Positions 45,854 through 57,783 of a stretch of DNA of 64,000 bases are shown here, piece by piece. The notes beneath the pieces were generated by a model, which saw nothing but the letters and a program-made list of their open reading frames with translations, was not told the DNA's origin and did no database searches. Source of the stretch: Turritopsis dohrnii (taxonomy: Eukaryota > Cnidaria > Hydrozoa > Anthoathecata > Oceaniidae); the NCBI GenBank assembly GCA_027922465.2, contig BQMF02000762.1:1-64000 (forward strand). Reading direction: 5' to 3'. The first letter of the stretch is position 1. Each line of letters begins with the position of its first letter. The translations under genes and the position numbers were made by a program.

Positions 45854-46929
45854 GGAATACATTATCATTTAAATAGCCAGTTTGAATGGATCAGTTTAAA
45901 TAGATACGAAAAAAAAAACTGATGAAAAATACTGATCCAACACAGGTGTCTACACTTATCCAACAAACGTAACCAACTACACGTTTTTTATGACGATTTT
46001 GCCTAGGAGGACTACATTTCTATTTAATTCGTTATGTATCACCTTTTCTTTTATTTAAAACAACAGGAATTAAGAAAACAATTGAACACGTTCAACTTTT
46101 TCAAACGCTTCCCATTGAAACTAAAACAGGTGAAAATCTAATTGATACATCTAAAGTTTTAATTTTAAATGGTAATGTATTTCAAGCTTTAAGCTTCATT
46201 TTAGACCTTCATAATATTTCCGCTGCATTGAAAAACAAGTTTTGAGCGTTTTTAATACATCTATTAAGATTCATTGTTTCGTGAATACGTCCAAACAAAG
46301 TCCAAACAAATTATATAAGGAATGCTTTGATGGGTTTTTAAAATTAGTAGCCTCTGTTCTTTCATTGTAATTTACGCAGTTTCGTAAGGAAATTTCGCAG
46401 ACTGTCACTAAACTGGCATTTCGGTCTAGGAATGGTGGTAGTTTTAACACGGTCTTCAATTTTGTAGCTACCGTAAAAGATGGGAGTTCATGTTACACGA
46501 TGTATCGTTGAAATAGAAACGCTTTAACTGAAACAATATCATGAATTAGTGAGAAAGGAAATTCGACAGCGAGAGAGAAAAGGTTGTTTGTTTTGGAAAG
46601 ATCATGTTTTCCCATTATCATCATATTTCAATCAACAAATGTTTTGCTCAGTCTGAAATTAATGCCTCAACTCAAAAGAAAAGAAAGAAGAACAGCAGTT
46701 TTCCGTATGAATGTAAGTAAACATTTTTCTTTCTTTCTCATGCAGGTGAAAAAACATATAAAAATTGATTAGCTAAGTAATCATCTTAAAATTTCTTTTC
46801 TAGAAATGATGAGAACTAAAAGTAATTGGATCTTGCCGGACGAAAAATTGTTTTTTGAAGGCTATAAAAAGAGAGGAAAGTTTGAATAGACGAATGGAAA
46901 GACCTGAAATCAACCAATGAGAAGCAGCC

Positions 46930-49116
46930 ATGAGAATCATCTTTACGATTTATGCAGTTTTCCTATGGAATGTAGCTTCAGTTCATGCAGCACCATGCGT
47001 TAATAATTGCAATACAAAAACAACACCAAGCACTATCCCTGTTGATGATTTTGAAAACCACATACCGCGATACAACAAATGTGGAAGTATCACCCGATTG
47101 CTTAATGGACCTAAAATTTTAGGCCTCTTCTCATTTACCAATGTTCAGAACCAAACTAATTATCTGTCCATCTATAGAGAAAGGTTAATGATTGGTAAAA
47201 TGATGGTGTTACCTAAAAAGTTCAACTTTATATCCATAAATGTTTGTGATGATATCAACATCGTGTTAGGAGCCTTAATGTTTGGGATTCTTGACTTGCA
47301 AAAACCTAATATAACCGCCGTCATTTCCGATGTATCAGCGGAGTTAACAAAACTGATAGCAGCTATTTTGCTAGCAACAAACATACGACTGTTTGCTTAC
47401 ACAAGCATCGAACCTTATCCAGCTCCAGCCGTGGAAACTTTGAATTATGCCTATAGTTATTATTTTGATCGCCTCGCTGAAATTCGACAATCTGAAAGAT
47501 TGCTAGAGAGAAATAATGTCCAAGAGATTTCTGTTCACGTCTTATGTGAGAAAGCAGGTAACCGTTGCCAGAACGTCGAAGCATTATTAGAGCCGATCAT
47601 TAACTCTAAACGTGTATGTGTTCGAAAAATGGTTTATGAGAATTCAGATGAAAATCTGCAAGATAGAGTCGATGCTGCTGTAAAAATAATGAACGATCGG
47701 TTTATGATACTCCTGGGCAATTTTTTTTACAAAATTGCTGTTCGGCCGTTTTATTTGAAAACGGGATATATGTTGCAAGTTCATCTAGAATTCAATGCCT
47801 CTAATTATTGCTCATCGACATTATCAAAATCAAAACACATCGATTCAAATATGTTTAATTATTCGGAATGAACCAAAGTTGTCACGAATGATGGATTCGC
47901 CGATGAATTTTCCTATGCAACGATTTTCCAAAGTGTCATGGAGGAGTTATCTTCAGGTCTGGTTCCTGCTTATAAAAAACTTTGGCACTCAACTGATGAG
48001 GAACTACATCGAACTATATATTCGATCATACCGAAAGGAGAATGCAGACTTTCAGAATGTGATCGTGGAATGGAGGCGGTATTTGACTATTACACCACAA
48101 ACAAAACTTACTGGTCACAAGATTATGGATGGCACTGTCGCCGATGTCAACAAGGATTCTTTAAATTTGACTCTGGACGTCATCAGTGTCAACCATGTGG
48201 AGATGGTTTCCTGAGCAACGAATTGAATACTGGCTGTTTTGATCCTATTCAAGACACATATTTACAACACAGCGACATTGAAGCAATATTTTTACTCTCA
48301 TTTTCTGGATTAAGTTTTGTGATCATTGCAATCACATTTTCTGTCTTCATTGTGTTTCGAAATACACCTGTGGTTGTTTCCAGTGATCGAGCCATGACCT
48401 TCTTCCAATATACTTTTTGTATGTTGTTGAATATCGCAGTGCCTGTTTTGTTTGTTGGACGGCCGACATACCTCGTGTGTGTGCTTCAACCGATAGTCGT
48501 TAGTGTTCTTCTTGTTGTCGTAATCACCATCACCTTGAGTAGAACACAAAAACTTCTTCGAATATTTAATAAAAGTGTAAAGTCCACAGCTTCGGAAGTA
48601 TGGCTCGTGAAAGCTGCACAATGGTCCCTTGTTGCATTTTTTAGCATTATCAATGTTGGTATGCTCGTAGTCGTGTTTCAGCTGCAACCACCTGCTGTCT
48701 TAAAAAGCTTGTCTTTAGTAGAAGGCACCAGACTTCTTTACTGTAATACTGGACAACACGTGCAAATTCAGTTGTTGTATCTGTTTCTACTTCTTGTTTT
48801 AAACATGGTGCAAGGACTGAGAGCTAGAAGGCTACCATCAAACTACAGGGAAACAATTTACATCACATGTTCAACGTTTGTCAGCTCCATTGCTATTGGT
48901 GCAATGTCTGTTATCTACATCAGTCAACCAGACTATAAATGGAAGCAAATCATTTTGGCATTTACTATTCTTTTGTTGAACATTGTTGGATTTTGCATTC
49001 AAAACTTTTTCAAAGTATACATCATACTGTTTAGGAAAGATTTGAATCAACGTCATGTCTTCCGGGCAGCAGTTCTGGAGCGAATTAAAAAAAATGTGAC
49101 TCAACATTGTACTTGA
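46930..49116 (+). pseudogene. Class C GPCR paralogue with one in-frame TGA (pseudogene or unusual recoding)
   Basis: The frame starting at 46930 encodes a signal peptide (MRIIFTIYAVFLWNVASVHA), the same kind of flytrap domain as the gene at 38072, and halts at TGA 47869-47871 after 313 codons. The same frame then runs without another stop from 47872 to 49116, through the Cys-rich segment and all seven membrane segments with FRNTPVVVSSDRA, LPSNYRETIYI and FKVYIILFRKDLN. At the stop, copy 1 has a Cys codon (FNYSECKK against FNYSE-stop-TK). Everything else is preserved: 1 nonsense change in 728 codons. Likely explanations are a very young pseudogene, a polymorphism or a sequencing error. Selenocysteine recoding is possible in principle, but I saw no convincing SECIS stem-loop downstream. 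If not read through, an internal ATG at 47938 could give a receptor lacking the ligand domain. Confidence 0.85.
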
Positions 49117-50685
49117 AATGAAATTTTGAATTGTTGAAGATGAAAAAACTGAAAAACTGAAGATGAAAAGGAAAATTTCTATCAGAAATTTATAATTACC
49201 TTGAAATGATTCTTCTATACTGTGATCCTTCTTTACTAAAAAGACGTTCTTAGTGTTTTGCAAACAAAGTCAGGGAAAAGATGTCTGTGATTCTTTGAGG
49301 CTTTCTAAATACAAAAGATCTTCGTTTGTTTTATGTGTGGCCTGTAATCTCAGCTCAGTCTCTTCCTCAGTTATAACATCAAAAATTGTTGTCTGCTTTC
49401 TGCATCACTTATGTTTGGTGTTTCTCTTGCTGAGCTCATTTTGTATACTTGTATAGTTCTTGGTGATGCAATGTTGATATCAAAATCAATTTCACAAATG
49501 TGTTAGTTGACCCAATATATATATTTGAATCATGTATTTTTCATGAATAAAATCTTCCTTTACGTTTTTGTAAATTTATGAAGTTCCTTTGTAGTAAGAA
49601 CGATTGACAGTGCACATGGAATGTTTAAAACAAGTGATTAACATATGTGACTACTGTGATATCTGAAAGGATACATATAGACTTGATGTTGTTTTGTGCC
49701 CCACAAATAAATCTCTTCAGATGAATGTTTTTGTAAAACTTTGCACAGTAACAAATATGTACATATTTACCTTAAAATTTTAACAAGAGGCTATGAGGCC
49801 TGAAGGTCATCGCTTTCATCAAAGTTGAAAAATGTTGGGCTGTAAAGCAAAATCTAAGAACATTTTTGCTCTAAGAAGGTCAAAAGAGCAATTTCTGAAT
49901 GATAACTAAAATGACAGCGATTAATGGAGACATTGAGTTAAAAAAAAAAGCAGGCAGTACCCCTCAAAATTAAGTGCATATACCAGTACCATTGAAATAA
50001 AACTTAATCCAACAAAATCTTTATCTATCATGGAAATTAAAGGTAAATCGTTCAAATACTTATAATGCCTCGTTTGTACCTGGGTAGACATGAAATTCAT
50101 TCTATAAACAAGATCCAGATGGCGCAAAACGGTAATAGCAATTGTAGTTAAAGTTATGAAAAGTTACTACAAAGTTCTTTGAGGCTTGTGTTTTATTTAT
50201 ATCTCACTGGTGGAAAACAGGCATAAACGATAAATATGTTAAAATGATAAGTTAGTGTAAAAAGGGTCTAATCATAAACCACCAGATATTAATTTATTAA
50301 AGACAAATAAATTATATATGGGTGAGCTGTAATGAATTCAAACAAATAACTGCCTTCTTGAACTAGATCTTTGAAAGTTTTAATACACAAAACAGTGTTG
50401 TAGCTAAAGGCGGTTTTCCACTTCAAGAAAAGTTTCCACGGACAGGAACGGACAGGAAAGGAATGCGCAAATACCACGTGAACAGAAAAGTTTCCGTTCC
50501 GTTCTGTTCTGATTGGAAGTAGCATCGAGTTCAACTTTTTCTGCTCTTTCCTGACGGAAAACAGGTGATGAATTTTAAGGAGCCAATCAAAATGTTTTAT
50601 TTATTTTTGTATGTATTTTTTTAAACCAGCGCTTTAGTTGATCAAAGCACTTCACAGAAACACAAGTAAAAAAAATGTTTTAACG
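49117..50685. other. Gene-free stretch
   Basis: 3' flank of the second class C receptor, with AATAAA near 49547. At 50408-50530 a self-complementary segment (GGCGGTTTTCCACTTC, later GAAAAGTTTCCGTTCC) looks like the end of a small transposon. No gene. Confidence 0.4.
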
Positions 50686-50967
50686 ATGGACAGAAACCAT
50701 ATCGATTTAACGCAACTAGAAGCCATAAACAATGAAGAGGATGACGGCTGGGCTGAAAGAGAAGACAACGAAATATCAGCCAATAAACGATTTTTGGCTG
50801 ATTTAAGATTAAGAAAGGAGCAGCTGCAACAACAACAAACTCAAAATGAATTTAATACACTACAAAATAGTTTGTTGCTGTCAGGAAACGTGTTCAAGCT
50901 GCAAATTCACCAACATCTGAACAGCCCGATGAAGAAAATGCCTAGCGGAGACACAACGTCCTACTGA
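50686..50967 (+). CDS. Hypothetical acidic/Gln-rich exon
   Basis: The frame starts MDRNHIDLTQLEA and continues with acidic EDDGWAEREDNE, then a helical KRFLADLRLRKEQL and a poly-Gln run. It stops at 50965 just after the start of the tandem repeat. It looks like a genuine first exon whose donor could be the GTGTTC at about 50890, but no partner exon was found. It may belong to a transposon whose repeats follow immediately. Confidence 0.35.
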   Translation: MDRNHIDLTQLEAINNEEDDGWAEREDNEISANKRFLADLRLRKEQLQQQQTQNEFNTLQNSLLLSGNVFKLQIHQHLNSPMKKMPSGDTTSY

Positions 50968-51117
50968 CGTCGAAATTTGGCAACGTAAACGCTGGTTACC
51001 GACCAACTTAAAAACTGACGTCGAAATTTGGCAACGTAAACGCTGGTTACCGACCAACTTAAAAACTGACGTCGAAATTTGGCAACGTGAACGCTGGTTA
51101 CCGACCAACTTAAAAAC
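50964..51117 (+). repeat. 51-bp tandem repeat
   Basis: Three near-identical 51-bp units, each containing CTGACGTCGAAATTTGG, CAACGTAAACGCTGG and TTACCGACCAACTTAAA. It opens the ACGT-rich tract. Confidence 0.9.
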
Positions 51118-51490
51118 AACGTCTTCTCGACGTATTTTTTCACTACGTACTTTATTTTACTGATTTACGACGCCGACAAAACTTTCGTAAAACGTTGAGA
51201 AGTGACGTCTCTGAATTTACCAAAATAGGACGTCTTAACAACGTTACCTAAAGGTCCTCGAATTTACGTACTTTTAGTGTCTTATATTACGTAAAATTTG
51301 AAACCTGAAAATTACGTCATCTTCGCGAGTATCATTGGACGTTTAAACGATGTCTTAAAACTGCTATAATTCAACGTCTTATTTTCAACTTACTGATAAC
51401 GTCGTTAATACTTAAAAAAAGTTACTTGATTTCAACGTTATAAAAGTATCGGTAAGTCAATGTTGCGTTAACGTAATCTTGGAGGCTACG
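51118..51490. other. ACGT-dense tract
   Basis: Counting by eye from 50964, the tetramer ACGT occurs about 22 times in 520 bp, often as GACGTC, AACGTC, TTACGTA or TTACGTCA. Surrounding AT-rich sequence has only sporadic occurrences. The motif spacing is irregular, so beyond 51117 this is not a simple tandem repeat. CRE-like TGACGTC sites are included. No frame. Confidence 0.6.
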
Positions 51491-53093
51491 GGGCCCTTAA
51501 TTAACCAGTAGAAGCTGGAAACCACACCGCCCTAACTCAGTTGCAACGTGCGAGGCCAAGTTGAAGTTTGTAGATCACAGGCATCAAGTAACCTTATGGT
51601 AAAGTCCGCAACTCCGGGCAAGGAGGTCGAAAAAGCTAAAAAAAATGAATTTTTTTTAGGAACTACGAGGCGGAAACTTTCCGAAAAATAAGAAAAAGAA
51701 GGCTCCGAATCAAGTACGAGATTCTATATTAAAAGAATGTGTACTTTAGTTGAGCATCGGGTTGTGTGAAACCATAAAAACACTTATGACGGATTCAAAC
51801 ATGGCAGAACCAAAGTAGGCAACATCTTGCATCTCCATTGACACGTCATCCGACATCGTATATGATGATGATTGGGAAGCAAGAGGAAGCGGAAGAACAT
51901 TTAGAGTAAGGTTAGTAGAAAGTACGATACTTGTTCAACTAGCTGGCTGGTTGTTACTGTGCGCGGTTTCTGAGATTGCAGAATCTATCGATTTTTAAAT
52001 GTCATAAGATGCCAACATCATGGTTGCTTGGTGTGAGGTTTTCAAAAAGAAATGTAGATTGCAACCATCACTTGTCACTTACTGATTGTCCGTCTTGCAA
52101 AGCAAGAATGAATGTAAAAATTTTTACAGATCTTTCCAAGCAGCTGACTGGAGCAAACAGGTTCATTGGTGTTGATCGGGAAGTTTCTGTTAGTGAGAAC
52201 TCCATATGCACCAATTAGCTGGCGAGGGTATCTTCGTCTCAAGTAAATAGGAATGGTTATCAATGATCAAGATGATAATGGATGATTACAACGAAGAAAT
52301 TGTCGAAAATAACATCATTGAAGAGTCTCCATCTTCGATGTGTGAAGTTCAATCGATGTTGAACTATACACAGTCCTTTTTGAATATTCCAATCATCATT
52401 GAGCAGCCTGTAGATTATGAGTCACACTATTGCTTAAGAAATGATGTAAAGGCAATAAAGATTTCCTTTTTTGATGATCCTATCAACTTGGAAGGTTATG
52501 GAGATGGCCAATAGTCATGTAACAACATGACATTGACTATTTTGCAACTACTGATTTGGGAATGTGATGACGTCATTGAGAATTATTATTTATGCACATT
52601 GTCGTAAAATCGCCAGTTAGTGCCGCAACTGCAAATTGCAGTTCTTGTTTCTTTAACAATTTTTGGTATGGTAAGGCTGTTTGCTGGCTGTTTGCTGGGT
52701 GTAAGTCGTGATAGGTGTCATGACAATTGCTAAATTGTTCTTGGATAATAGCCGCTATTAAAATGTAGTCCAAAGCGCCACCGCTGTGACAACTGCCATA
52801 CTCCACCGTTACCACCGAATGTAGGATTAAGGTTAGGACTTGGGCTCGTGTTAGGGCAATTCATCTCGATACTTCAACCTCACTTAATCATTCAATACTT
52901 AGTTATGTTAAGCACACCTTTTCGTCTACAATATTGTTTAGCAAATATGTAAGATAAAACTGAGGTATTCCACTTTTTTCCCATTCCATTCAGCTTTTCA
53001 GCTGGCAAGAAGTAATTTTTCATAAAATTTTCATAAAATTCATTAATAGCTTTAGATATAGCAATGTGGGTGTCTGAACAGGAAATTAGGAAA
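51491..53093. other. Stretch with two weak exon-like frames
   Basis: 51480-51620 is GC-richer and looks like a SINE or other repeat end (GGGCCCTTAATTAACC). Plus-strand frames at about 51976-52218 (with CNHHLSLTDCPSCKAR) and 52263-52514 (acidic, no motif) might be exons of a degraded gene. I cannot assign them. Confidence 0.25.
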
Positions 53094-53255
53094 ACCTTAC
53101 CAATTAAACGTTACCAATTAAACCTTACCAATTAAACCTTACCAATTAAACCTTACCAATTAAAGTTACCAATTAAACCTTACCACTTAAACGTTACCAA
53201 TTAAATCTTACCACTTAAACGTTACCAATTAAACCTTACCACGTAATTGTTGCTT
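53094..53255 (+). repeat. 14-bp tandem repeat
   Basis: About eleven units of CTTACCAATTAAAC, with variants ACGTTACC and CACTTAAAC. Confidence 0.9.
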
Positions 53256-53645
53256 TAAGAACAGAAGAGCTACAATGGCTCAAAGCTTCATTAGTAGGAA
53301 ATTCGATGTTTAAAGAGATTTCTGTAACAGTGAATCTAGAGAACAGGTGTAGTGTTAAAGACATGGAAACATTGATTTTATCGCCGTTTATTTATTGTGC
53401 AAATTAATTGCTCATCAATTACGGATTACAAATGTCACTGTTTGATCTTGATCCAGTCCGAGATCAATAGTAACAGCCAGGAAAACAACAATAAAAAAGA
53501 ATAACAATAAAGACAATGAAAGCAACAATACTTAGTGAAGATAAAAAAAGGGTATACCAAGGAAGAGTAACAAAATTCGTTGATTATAAACTAAATTAAT
53601 CTCAAAAAAGTGCAATACATTTTATGCAGCTACCGAAAATAATGA

Positions 53646-56281
53646 CATTGATACGGAAGCCCATAACTCTCACACGATACAAACAAAAGAAACATACAGA
53701 AAAAAGAAAATCATACAAACAAAAAGGAAATGTTCACAAATAAGAAAGAATAACATACAAATAAAATTGAAATGCATATAAAAGAAAAAGAACTACACAA
53801 ATAAAAAACTCATGGCAAATTCTGGCGGCAAATTCTCACGGCAAATTCTCACGGCAAAAACTCACGGCAAAAGCTCACGGCAAAATGCAAAGACTCAAAA
53901 AGTTATGGTGTGTTTCGGGCCTTACAAGACGTTTTACGTACATGTTTTCAAGCAATGGAAAAGAATGTATAAACAAGCGTGTGTGCCGATCTAATCTGTC
54001 AAGGTTGGTGCATAAAATCACCCGTTCGTCAGCCAAAATATGGAATGCATGAAAACCGGATTTTCGTACCACAAATTCGACGAGCGAATTGAATTCGTAA
54101 CAGTGTGCATGAACGCGCATCCATATCAAAGGGGATGGAAAAGTTATTTTTGTTGGTTTTCTCAAAAAACTAATGCAACAGTTCCTATCGATACAATGTA
54201 CTTTTTAATTATACCACGATTCAAGACCTTTCCCCGCATTATTTCAAGTGTCAAAATTTTACTAGCCATATTTCCCAACTCATTTTGATATGGTAATTTG
54301 ATATTATGCGGTAATATTTGAAAAATGTCACAAATAGGCCAATAGCATCTTTCAGTTACAAAAAATGCATTATCAAGTAATTGGCATGTCACAATATAGA
54401 GAATCAAAGCGAGGTTTGGTTTGATAGTCTGGTGTATTCAAGTCTGGTGCATTCAAGGATTTGATTTTGTGAACATGAGACAGAGATGAAAAAGAGATAA
54501 AACAAAATGATAACAAGATAAAACAAAATGCTTTATGAATCACTAATTTTCAGTTCTTTTATACATAAGTACTGACTCAAAAATTTCTGACACCGGCAAT
54601 TGTAAAAGTAGCCTGAATAAAATTATATATCTAATAAAAAATGGGTTCTTTCAAAAGCATGAAGAAGTCGAACCAACAAGAAATACAGGTATCTTCCAAA
54701 CTTTGCCAAAAACACTGAATGGGCCTTTCAAATGAATGATAACTGAAGATATCTTTGAATCAATGTTTCCTGATAGTATATATAAGTTTATAACCACTGG
54801 CTGGAAATGTCTAGTTTCTCATTGACATTGGTTACGCCTATCTTTAGTTCAACAGTTCCACTGTTTCAAGTATATGTACCAGATATTCGACGGTTATGAT
54901 GTTTCGCCCAATTCATGCATTGATATTGATTACTCTTGATAATCCCTTATACACCTAAAATAGTAAAATCAAACAGGCAAATTAATAAGAACATAAATTT
55001 GCCATCCACAAAATGATATGTAAATATCACATGTATATAATTATATTTCTAGAAGGAATTCAAGTAGCATACGTAAAATTGTAGAAAATTAAGAATCTGC
55101 ACAATAAGTCAGTTTGTTTTCTGTTTTATGTAAAAACTGTTTACATATAAAAATTCTTCTGCTTATATACTCCTTTACAAAGCCAGTTCTAAACAAGTAT
55201 AACCATGTAAAAAAACTAGCGAATACAACTGTGTGCAGTATGGTACCTGTCTAATCTAATAACATACAAAGAAAACATAAAATGATCAAGTGATCTAGAG
55301 AAAAAAGTATAACACAATTCTCCACAAAGTTATACAGTATATTAGTTTCTGTTAAGGAAATACACGTTTTTTAAATAAGAAACTGCTTTATAAGAACCTA
55401 ATAGTACCTTGAAAATCAAGAACTAGTAGAAACCTTCCATGATTTTGATTTAAGAAACCCTTTTGCTTTTGCCATTCATTAGGTTCTATGATTTGAGTGA
55501 AAAGGATTCGAATTTAGATTTGTCTCTAAATAAAAGGACTATTTTGAAAGTCACAATTTTAAAAGCAAATAAATGGAAAAAGTAGTTTTAAACCAACTGT
55601 GTCTAGTATCTTCAGTCTGACTGAAGATGGTTGTACCGAAAAGCTTATGCTAAAATAAAAAGATTTTACACTTTTAACTGTGTCTAATTTTATTTTTTTA
55701 TCCTGTTTTTTATCCTGCTTTTGTTGAGAAACCTTTGAAACTAAAACATAGGTTTAAAATAAGAAACAGAACTAGGCATTTCTTATATAAAAAAACGCCT
55801 ATTTGTTTTCTTTGACATAAATCTAAAAACTCACTTACTTGAGTTGCAGTATCTGCACATGTAGAAACACCTTACCATGGCATGAGGGACAAAGATGCTC
55901 TATCTTTTTTTTCTGGTAAAATGGCCACAAGGAATATAACTTATAGGTCATCGCCTCTAACCTCGGTTCATTAAAACCCTTCCTTCACGATAGGAAAGTA
56001 CATGATGTGAGAATTTGCCGTGGGAATTTGCCGTGGGAATTTGCCGTGAGAATTTGCCGCAGGAATTTGCCGCAAGTTTTTTATCTGCGCAGTTTCTTTT
56101 TTTGTAAGCATTTCTATTTTATTTGTATGTTATACTTTCTTGTTTGTGAACGTTTCCTTTTTGTTTGAAAGCAATTCTTTTTTGTTTGAAAGCAATTCTT
56201 TTTTGTTCGTAAGCATTTCTTTTTTGTTTGTGTGTGTTTCTTTAATATGCAAGTGAGAGTTATGGGCTTCCGTACATTGAT
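53646..56281. mobile_element. Non-autonomous IS3EU-type transposon with target duplication
   Basis: The element spans 53652-56275 (2,624 bp). Both ends begin TACGGAAGCCCATAACTC (right end inverted), and a perfect 6-bp duplication CATTGA flanks it (53646-53651, 56276-56281). The first nine bases are the same as in the autonomous element at 8511-14098, and the duplication length is the same. Inside each end are repeated (T)GGCAAATTCTCAC units (about 53813-53886 and 56010-56075). No transposase exons were found. The interior is AT-rich and looks like captured or random sequence. Confidence 0.8.
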
Positions 56282-56877
56282 GGATGTATCAAAAACATTA
56301 CTTGCGTTAGCAAACCTAAGGAATGACTTAAAAAATCAATTTTTTTAAAGAAAATTAAAAGGCATTGCAAATATCCTTTTTGAAAGCACTTTTCTTCATA
56401 AGCTTTTATACCAAGCAAGTCACTTTTCCCTCAGCCACTAATTGACAAATTGAACAAAATTTAGAAAGAAAATATTATAAAATGTCATAATGAATAAAAC
56501 ATTAAAAGCTTGCAATTCCCGTTCGTATCCAGTTTCCTTCAAATGCAACCACGGTCTAAATTGAAATAAGCAAGCAAATGAATGACATCAATGGTTAATA
56601 ACAAGACGACAAAAAGATTCATTCATAGTTCTGAAGAAATAACCCTTTATTAAAGTTTATGTATTGTGCTCAACAAGAAATATTTAAATAAGTTAATCAA
56701 CCAAATGCCAAACAATTCAATCTTATCTTGATGGATAAAATGTTTTTCTATCATGTAGATTTTTAAAAATTCACTTGTTCTGCACATACATCCGAAAGCT
56801 TATTCTTCTGTTCCCGTTTCACACAAGAGATAAATACGAAGTTCTTACATCAAAGGTAGAAGCAATTAAAAACAAAG

Positions 56878-57256
56878 ATGTGTCAACGCGTTTCGGGTGC
56901 CAACACCCATTTTCAAAATGCATATTTTACAATGTTGAATGATAGATGTACAATGAACCACATAGCGTAACGAATAATTACCTCAATGCTATTGTAAAAT
57001 ATGTATCTTATTAACCGAATAATCATATTTAATGAAGGCGTATCACACATATTTAGCATAATTGGAGATCCATTGGACCTCATGGGATTAACTCTTTTCG
57101 ACCTCAAATGCCTTTGATCCTATTTGATGAAACGTAATTATGTTACTATCAGCTAATTATTCGTTACGCTATGTAATTCATTGTACATCTATCATTCAAC
57201 ATTGTAAAATATGTATCTTGAAAATGAGTGTTGGCAATTAAAATGCGTTGACACTT
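56878..57256. repeat. Foldback inverted repeat
   Basis: Arms of about 105 bp (56878-56984 and 57150-57256) are nearly perfect reverse complements: GTGTCAACGC, TTTACAATGTTGAATGATAG, ACATAGCGTAACGAATAATT. They are separated by about 165 bp. Probably a MITE or foldback element; no coding. Confidence 0.8.
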
Positions 57257-57783
57257 CGTTCGTTTTTATGTTATGACATACCAAACACATAAAATATTGT
57301 GACAATTGACCTAACAATCTTGCAAAATAAAATACAAGTTGAACAAAATAGAGGAGTGAAGGCTTGTAGTTGCGTTTCAGGAAGACTCTAACTATCAAAT
57401 TATCATCGATCACTCACCAAACGTCTTCCAGTAAAAAGTTACTTATTAGGGACAATGAAGAATGGGGTTAATGAAGTTTGTCTGATGACCTTAGAGAAAC
57501 ACAATCTTCATGAACGTAGGGAAATCTGAACAAGATATTGCTCACATCTTCGTTTTCAGTACGACTTCAAAACACTGCATTTCACTTTTTGTGCAGATCG
57601 TGGAAATTTAATAATGATATCAGTAAAAACAAAAAACATTTCCCATATGTATTTTCAAATCAAATCTATGGAGTAAAGTGAATGTGATTTTACCCTCACG
57701 TCTCGTCTCAGTTTCCGTCACAGTTTCATAGGCTCCCTTATTCCTTCATATTCAATCATATTCGTATGGATGTAACTTACTTT

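Noticed and set aside
49117..49560. SECIS element that would support selenocysteine at 47869
   Set aside because: I could not find the ATGA / AA-loop / TGA quartet with supporting stems. A program such as SECISearch would be decisive.
50881..51143. Repetitive minus-strand frames across the 51-bp repeat
   Set aside because: The protein repeats simply mirror the DNA tandem repeat and have no start context or domain.
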